NCBI RefSeq assembly: GCF_028657195.3
Contig: NZ_JANCPR020000007.1
Coordinates: 62,001 to 126,000, forward strand
Source: Streptomyces iconiensis
GTDB lineage: Bacteria > Actinomycetota > Actinomycetes > Streptomycetales > Streptomycetaceae
Direction of reading: 5' to 3'
DNA: 64,000 nucleotides
The notes beneath the pieces are model-generated. The model did no database searches. It saw nothing but the letters and a program-made list of their open reading frames with translations, and was not told the DNA's origin. The position numbers were made by a program, and so were the translations under genes. Shown here piece by piece: positions 59,625-64,000 of this stretch (within the stretch, counting starts at the first letter, position 1; each line of letters begins with the position of its first letter).

Positions 59625-60395
59625 TCAGGCGCGGGGAGTTGTGGCGCGCTGGACCACGTAGCGGCGGCGTTCGTGGAACCCGACGACACGGGCGCCTTCA
59701 CCGAGCAGGCCGCCCAGGGTGTGCCGTACGGCCAGTCGCCAGGCATGTGCGGCGCCGGGATCGGTGCGGCGCAGGGCCTCGATGTCGTCGGGCAGGTCGA
59801 TGAGTACGGTGCCGGCCTCGGTCGCGGCGGTCTCCGGGCGGCCTTCGTGATCGCGAAGGCGGTGGGCGGCTCCGGCGGGCAGCTCGCTCACCGCGGGTGG
59901 GGAGGGCGCGGTGAGATCCCAGGCTGCCAGTACCCGGTCGGACTCGTCGCCGCCGTTGACGGCGTCGTCCATCGCGCCGTAGAAGGAGGTCAGGTAGCCC
60001 TCGGGCCGGGCGCCGAGCTTGACCAGGTTGAAGTAGGCGTTGCGGCGCACGAGCGGGTCGTAGGTCCAGGTGATGCGCCTCAGCCGGCGGGCAAGCGCCC
60101 ACCGGCGCTGGTGCAGCTTGAGGGCGAGGCCCGCGCCGTGCCCCGAGACGGCCGCTGTGATGTGCGAGTGCAGCCGGGTGCCTGCGGGCTCGCCGAAGAA
60201 GGCGACCGAGGCGCCCACCAGCCGGTCGTCCTCGTACGCTCCCGCCACGTAGTTCCCGGAGTGGGCGAGGGCCCGCATGACCTCCGCCGGGATGGGCGAG
60301 CTGCCGGGCCGCGACCCCCAGACCTCGGCGTAGAGGAGGCTCACGGCGTCGAAGTCCTCCATGACGTGAAGTTCCCTGATGGTCGATCCGCTCAT
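59625..60395 (-). CDS. GNAT-family acyltransferase (probable D-amino acid N-succinyltransferase)
   Basis: The protein has 256 residues. The N-terminal GNAT core has VMEDFDAVSLLYAEVWG, GNYVAGAYEDDRLVGASVAF, the acyl-CoA-binding segment SGHGAGLALKLHQRRWALAR, and ITWTYDPLVRRNAYFNLVKL. This DPL--RNA-FN--KLGA pattern is typical of the GNAT type found beside N-acylamino acid racemases. By context it would put a succinyl or acetyl group on a D-amino acid so that the racemase can act. ATG 60395 overlaps the M20 gene stop by 4 nt. Confidence 0.85.
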   Translation of the reverse strand: MSGSTIRELHVMEDFDAVSLLYAEVWGSRPGSSPIPAEVMRALAHSGNYVAGAYEDDRLVGASVAFFGEPAGTRLHSHITAAVSGHGAGLALKLHQRRWALARRLRRITWTYDPLVRRNAYFNLVKLGARPEGYLTSFYGAMDDAVNGGDESDRVLAAWDLTAPSPPAVSELPAGAAHRLRDHEGRPETAATEAGTVLIDLPDDIEALRRTDPGAAHAWRLAVRHTLGGLLGEGARVVGFHERRRYVVQRATTPRA

Positions 60396-61540
60396 CGCAG
60401 CGCTCCGACGAGGTGGGCCAGAAGGCGGGCGCGTTCCGGCATGGTGGCGGTGACGACATGTTCGTGGTCGGCGTGCGCGCCGTCGCCGACCGCGCCGAGG
60501 CCGTCGAGCGTGGGGCACCCGACCCCCGCGGTGTAGTTGCCGTCGGAGGCTCCGCCGACAGCCGTCTGCCGCAGCGGGCCGAGCCCGAGCCGTGCGGCCT
60601 GTTCGGCGGCCAGCGCGAACAGTTCCCGGGAGGCGTCGGGGGCCAGGGGCGGCCGGTTGGGGCCGCCGTTGATCTCCAGCCGGGCGCCGGGAACCTGCGG
60701 CTCCAGGCCCCTGATGAGCTGGTCGACCGCCTCCTGGGCCGCGAGGTGGGGCACGCGGACATCCACGTTCAACTCGCCCCGCGCGGGCACGGTGTTGCTC
60801 GCCGTGCCGGCCCGTAGCACCGTGGGCGTCACGGTCGTCCCCGGCCCGGTGGACGCGGTGACGGTGTCGGCTACGCCTTGGAGGGCGAGGAGTTGGTGGG
60901 CGAGTTCGGTGCCCGCGTTGACGCCCTTCTCCGGTTCGAGCCCGGAGTGGGCCGCACGGCCGTGCACGGTGATGTCGTAGAAGGACACGCCCTTACGGCC
61001 GGTCTTCAACACCCCTCCGGGCGCCGAGGGCTCCAGGACGAGGGTGGTCGAGCACTGGCGTGCGATGCCCTCGATGAGCGCGCGTGAGGTGGCCGAACCG
61101 GTTTCCTCGTCGCCGGTGACGAGCACGCAGAGGCCGTCGAGGGAGGGCAGCGTGGCGAGAGCGTGGAACATCTGGACCAGACCGGCCTTCATGTCGAATA
61201 CCCCGGGCCCGCGTGCGATGCCCCGCTCCACCGACCAGGGATGGGTCCGTAGGGAGCCGGTCGGCCAGACGGTGTCGTGATGGCCCAGCAGCAGGACGCG
61301 CGGCGCCCCGAAAGTCCACCGCACATGGGTGACGCCCTCGGTGACCAGCGTGCGGGGCGAGGCGCCGAGCAGGCGGCGGCCCTGCGCGGCGACGACCTGT
61401 CCACTGCGGGCCACGGCAGCGTGGTCGGTGGAACAGGACTCGCAGGCGACGAGTTCTTCGAGGTCGGCGAGCATGGTGTCCGAGTCCGGAGCCGGCGCCT
61501 GGTCGGCGCGCGCGGTGAGGTGTGCGTCGTCGTGCGGCAC
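60392..61540 (-). CDS. M20-family metallopeptidase / N-acyl-L-amino acid deacylase
   Basis: The protein has 382 residues. Zinc ligands and catalytic residues fit the M20 (CPG2-like) pattern: LLLGHHDTVWPTGSL, GPGVFDMKAGLVQMFHAL, VTGDEETGSATSRALIEG (catalytic Glu pair), and the dimerisation domain with VHGRAAHSGLEPEKGVNAG. The late His is in AHADHEHV. GTG 61540 has GGAGG 8 nt upstream. In this operon its likely job is removing the succinyl group from N-succinyl-L-amino acids made by the racemase. Carboxypeptidase activity on folate-like substrates is the alternative. Confidence 0.88.
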   Translation of the reverse strand: MPHDDAHLTARADQAPAPDSDTMLADLEELVACESCSTDHAAVARSGQVVAAQGRRLLGASPRTLVTEGVTHVRWTFGAPRVLLLGHHDTVWPTGSLRTHPWSVERGIARGPGVFDMKAGLVQMFHALATLPSLDGLCVLVTGDEETGSATSRALIEGIARQCSTTLVLEPSAPGGVLKTGRKGVSFYDITVHGRAAHSGLEPEKGVNAGTELAHQLLALQGVADTVTASTGPGTTVTPTVLRAGTASNTVPARGELNVDVRVPHLAAQEAVDQLIRGLEPQVPGARLEINGGPNRPPLAPDASRELFALAAEQAARLGLGPLRQTAVGGASDGNYTAGVGCPTLDGLGAVGDGAHADHEHVVTATMPERARLLAHLVGALR

Positions 61541-61628
61541 GGGTGAGTCCTCCAGGTGGAATGACCGCCACGCAAAGCGTGCGAGCGAGAGCTGTGTCGG
61601 GGGGTGCGGTGTCGGGTGCCGGGGGTGC

Positions 61629-61698
61629 GGTGACCGTGGTGGGGGTGATCGTGAGGCGGTGACCGTGATGGGGGTGATCGTGAGGCGGTGACCGTGAG
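61629..61698. repeat. 29-bp tandem repeat, about 2.4 copies
   Basis: A unit beginning GGTGACCGTG and ending ATCGTGAGGC starts at 61629, 61658 and (partial) 61687. It fills part of the gap between the dipeptidase and M20 genes. Confidence 0.8.
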
Positions 61699-61743
61699 AT
61701 GGGCACCGGCTGAACGTGCCGCGGGGCCGAACGGCCGGGACGG

Positions 61744-62763
61744 TCAGCCCATGTGCGTGTTCATGAGGCGTCGTATGTTCCCGCCCAGGATCTTCAGGAT
61801 GTCCTGCTCGGGCAGGCCCCGGCGGACCATCGCCTCGGTGACCAGGGGCAGACCGGCCGGACCCTCCAGTCCGGGAAACCTGAACGAGGGGTCGTCGTCG
61901 GCGGTCTCGCAGCAGGGCGCCGTGACATCAGCGATGACCTCGCGCACGAAGTCGGGCCCGAGGCCCACGTGGTCGGTCCCGGCCACGGAGGCGACGTGTT
62001 CGATGTGGTCGACGACCCGGTCGACGCTCACCTTCGCCTGGTCGTCGGTGAGGAAGTCAGGGACGAAGTTGACGCACACCACGCCGCCGGTGCCGGCGAC
62101 ACCGCGGATCTGGTCGTCGGTGAGGTTGCGGTGGTGGTCGCGCAGGGCGCGGGCGCAGGAATGGGTGGCGATCAGCGGGCGGGTGGCCAGCTCCAGGACA
62201 TGGGCAACGCCGCTCGCCCCCAGATGGGAGATGTCGAAAAGCATGCCCAGGCGCTCCATCTCCCGCAGCGCCTGGACCCCGGGCGCGGTCAGCCGACTGC
62301 CGGTGGCGTCCTCGCGGCTGCCGTCGGCGAGCGGGGTGCGTCCCCAGTGGGCGATCGAGGCGATCCGCACGCCGAGCCGGAACAGCGTGGAGAACAGCTC
62401 GACGGAGGCGTCGATGCCCGGTGCGCTCTCCAGAGCGAGTACGAGGGCGGTCTTGTCCTCGGCCAGGGCCCTGTCGATGTCCGCGCCGTTGACGCACAGA
62501 GCGACCTGTTCCCCGTTGTCCTCGGCGAGTACGTGGGCGCACTCGATCATGCGAAGGGTCTGCCGCAGCGCCCCCTCGGGGCGGTACTGCTCGTCGATGA
62601 ACACCGGCAGGACCTGGATGCCGACCCCGCCCTCGCGCAGCTGCGGCAGCCACCTGTCCCGGAAGAAACTGCCCCAGCGCTCCGGGGGCCGGGCGGCAAC
62701 GGCCATGAGGAGGTCGTTGTGGGCGTCGGCGACGACGGCGCGGTGGTGCAGTTCCGAGGACAT
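61744..62763 (-). CDS. Membrane dipeptidase (M19/renal dipeptidase family)
   Basis: The protein has 339 residues forming a TIM barrel. The zinc ligands are visible as VADAHNDLL (HxD), the bridging Glu in LALESAPGID, and His residues in LFDISHLG and LIATHSCARAL. GLGPDFVREV and NIRRLMNTHMG close the domain. There is no signal peptide, so despite the family name it is probably cytoplasmic. M19 enzymes hydrolyse dipeptides and accept D-amino acids at the C-terminal position. It is the first gene before M20, GNAT and racemase, and would supply D-amino acids. AAAGG precedes ATG 62763. Confidence 0.9.
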   Translation of the reverse strand: MSSELHHRAVVADAHNDLLMAVAARPPERWGSFFRDRWLPQLREGGVGIQVLPVFIDEQYRPEGALRQTLRMIECAHVLAEDNGEQVALCVNGADIDRALAEDKTALVLALESAPGIDASVELFSTLFRLGVRIASIAHWGRTPLADGSREDATGSRLTAPGVQALREMERLGMLFDISHLGASGVAHVLELATRPLIATHSCARALRDHHRNLTDDQIRGVAGTGGVVCVNFVPDFLTDDQAKVSVDRVVDHIEHVASVAGTDHVGLGPDFVREVIADVTAPCCETADDDPSFRFPGLEGPAGLPLVTEAMVRRGLPEQDILKILGGNIRRLMNTHMG

Positions 62764-63219
62764 GGCGGGCCTTTCGCGTGGAAGGGGGGAAGGGGGTGAC
62801 ACGTGATCCGATCCACCACCCATGCGCTGACGGGCCGCACGGGCGGGGCGGGCCGTACCGGCGTGGGCGGGCCGTACGGGGCGTACGGCCGTACGGGCAG
62901 GGCGGGTCGCTGAACCTGGCCTCAACGTACGCACGGTGGAACCCTGCTTCTTGGTCTCACGGAACAAACCAGTAGGCCAATGCTTGGACGTGCGGACAAC
63001 AGCCAACGCCCAGTGCCCAGTACCCGGTGCCCAGCAGCCAACGCCGCGCCCTGGCAGCTCACTTGGCATCGGCACCGGCATCGGCCGGCCAAAGGGCCCG
63101 CCCCGGCAGGCCGTATAGCAAATCCGGCGTGATGACCCGTTGGCCAGACGCACAACGCGGCCGGGAAATCTCTGGATCGGCGCCGCACCCATACGGCCGG
63201 TCCAGGCCGGACGCTGTGC
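62764..63219. other. Intergenic region upstream of dipeptidase operon
   Basis: About 455 nt without a supported gene. The segment 62820-62910 is a degenerate GGCGGGCCGTACGG tract, and 63000-63050 has several CAGTACCCGGTGCCCAG-like partial repeats. The operon promoter should be near 62770-62950. Confidence 0.4.
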
Positions 63220-63597
63220 GCATGCAGGACGGAATGGAACACCTCGGGGGCCGACGCATCGGGTGCGCTGGTCACCACCGGCGCCGACGCGACTGCCTTC
63301 TGGACCGCGCTGTGGAGCGGGAAACTGCTGGCCCCGGCCCAGTTGGCCGAGATGAAACGGACCGTTCCCGACGGCGAAACCCCGGGCGAGCGCTACGGCC
63401 TCGGAGTCGAGCGCTACGAGCGCACCCCAGGCTTCGTCACCTGGGGACACAGCGGCTCCATGGAGTCAGGACACATGACCAGGAACGCCGTCACCGATGA
63501 CGGCGCACGGGCCGTGACCCTGCTGATCGGCTCGGAAACGTTCGACTCGGCAAAGGTGGACTCCACCATCGGCAAACTCCTCCGCGACCTCCGCTGA
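63220..63597 (+). pseudogene. Serine hydrolase (beta-lactamase/DD-carboxypeptidase type), C-terminal fragment
   Basis: About 125 codons read ASGALVTTGADATAFWTALW, LLAPAQLAEMKRTVP, YGLGVERYERTPGFVTWGHS and LLIGSETFDSAKVDS. This order matches the C-terminal third of class C beta-lactamase-like serine hydrolases, including the GHSG element that stands in for the KTG box. The SxxK and YxN motifs, signal peptide and start codon are missing. The gene is therefore 5'-truncated, ending with a normal stop at 63595-63597. Confidence 0.65.
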
Positions 63598-63670
63598 TAG
63601 GGGTGTTCCACGGAGCGGCACACACGCAGTGAAGGGACGCAGCTCAAGCAACGCAGTGATGAGACGCAGC

Positions 63671-64000
63671 TCAAGGCGTGCCGGGAGCGACGGAGGCCCC
63701 GCTTCCCGCGGCACCGCTGAGCCCCGCCAGGGCCCTCAACTGGAGCCAGAGTACGAGCCGTTCGTCGGGGTCCTGGAGGTCGATCCCGAGCTGCCGGCCT
63801 ACCTGCTTCAGGCGGTAGCGGCAGGTGTTGGGATGGACGGAGAGGGCCTTGGCCGCGCTCGTCACGTCACAGCCCGCGTCGAACCAGGACACCAGGGTGC
63901 GGGCGTAGTCGGTGCCGTGCTCCGCGTCGGCGGCCAGCACGCGCCGGCAGGCGCCCGCCCTCAACTCCCGTCGCTCTCGCATCACTTCCGAGAGCCGCAG
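63671..64000 (-). CDS. PucR-family regulator, C-terminal part (5' end outside window)
   Basis: The frame is open to the right edge, so only about 109 residues are seen. They contain the PucR C-terminal helix-turn-helix: LVSWFDAGCDVTSAAKALSV followed by HPNTCRYRLKQVGRQLGIDL, then DPDERLVLWLQLRAL. This domain binds DNA in activators of purine, amino-acid and aromatic catabolism. The C-terminus is a short Ala/Gly/Ser tail. Its target cannot be told from the visible part; the D-amino acid operon lies about 0.9 kb beyond the stop. Confidence 0.85.
   Translation of the reverse strand: MRLSEVMRERRELRAGACRRVLAADAEHGTDYARTLVSWFDAGCDVTSAAKALSVHPNTCRYRLKQVGRQLGIDLQDPDERLVLWLQLRALAGLSGAAGSGASVAPGTP

Noticed and set aside
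1..64000. tRNA, rRNA or riboswitch genes
   Set aside because: I looked for cloverleaf arms with CCA-proximal stems and for conserved riboswitch cores and found none that I could support by eye.

Overview
The window is high-GC actinobacterial DNA, almost certainly a Streptomyces chromosome. It has strong third-position GC bias, GTG starts, 4-nt gene overlaps, chaplin-like cell-surface genes, secreted chitinases, a DasR-type dre site, type I-E CRISPR repeats and a lasso-peptide locus. The density of broken genes and insertion-sequence relics in the first 17 kb suggests an unstable chromosome-arm or island region. I saw no tRNA or rRNA genes, and I do not name a species.

Layout. 0-1.5 kb: end of a glycosyltransferase operon. 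1.5-3.6 kb: a SagB-type dehydrogenase and a cytochrome P450, head to head, both lacking their 5' ends at one junction. 3.6-11.5 kb: a gene graveyard with ISL3, IS5 and Tn3 transposase relics, resolvase pieces, a DUF885 fragment and CRISPR repeat relics. These surround intact genes for a VOC protein, a drug-efflux MFS protein and a DNA alkylation repair protein. 11.5-12.9 kb: two tandem secreted DUF4360 proteins. 13.7-16.3 kb: an ECF sigma fragment fused by deletion to a headless ABC ATPase, then a permease and a frameshifted membrane protein. 16.5-17.9 kb: a PAP2 membrane phosphatase.

18.1-20.3 kb: a lasso-peptide precursor and its asparagine-synthetase-like cyclase, with no recognisable leader-binding protein, leader peptidase or exporter. 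20.5-24.1 kb: a FAD monooxygenase and an MFS exporter, divergent from a TetR repressor with a clear operator. 24.2-29.2 kb: GntR, sarcosine-oxidase-like, sodium symporter and DAO genes, a probable uptake and oxidation route for an amine or amino acid. 29.2-35.3 kb: a double-NUDIX protein, a universal stress protein, a chaplin fragment, a sortase-anchored chaplin-like protein, a ricin-type lectin and a GH18 protein. 35.5-41.2 kb: a PaoABCD-type molybdenum aldehyde oxidoreductase operon divergent from a TetR gene with two operators. 41.3-46 kb: a secreted GH43, a HAD-like protein, a small secreted protein and a three-repeat CRISPR array without cas genes.

46.2-49.3 kb: a two-component pair and a lipoprotein hydrolase. 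49.5-54.6 kb: a frameshifted PucR regulator, a FAD oxidoreductase and an S9 peptidase. 54.8-58.3 kb: a secreted GH18 chitinase with a dre site, an IS701-like scrap, an alpha/beta hydrolase and a CGNR zinc-finger protein. 58.5-62.8 kb: an operon of dipeptidase, M20 deacylase, GNAT and N-acylamino-acid racemase, which fits conversion of D-amino acids to L-amino acids through N-succinyl intermediates. 63.2-64 kb: a serine-hydrolase fragment and the end of another PucR regulator.
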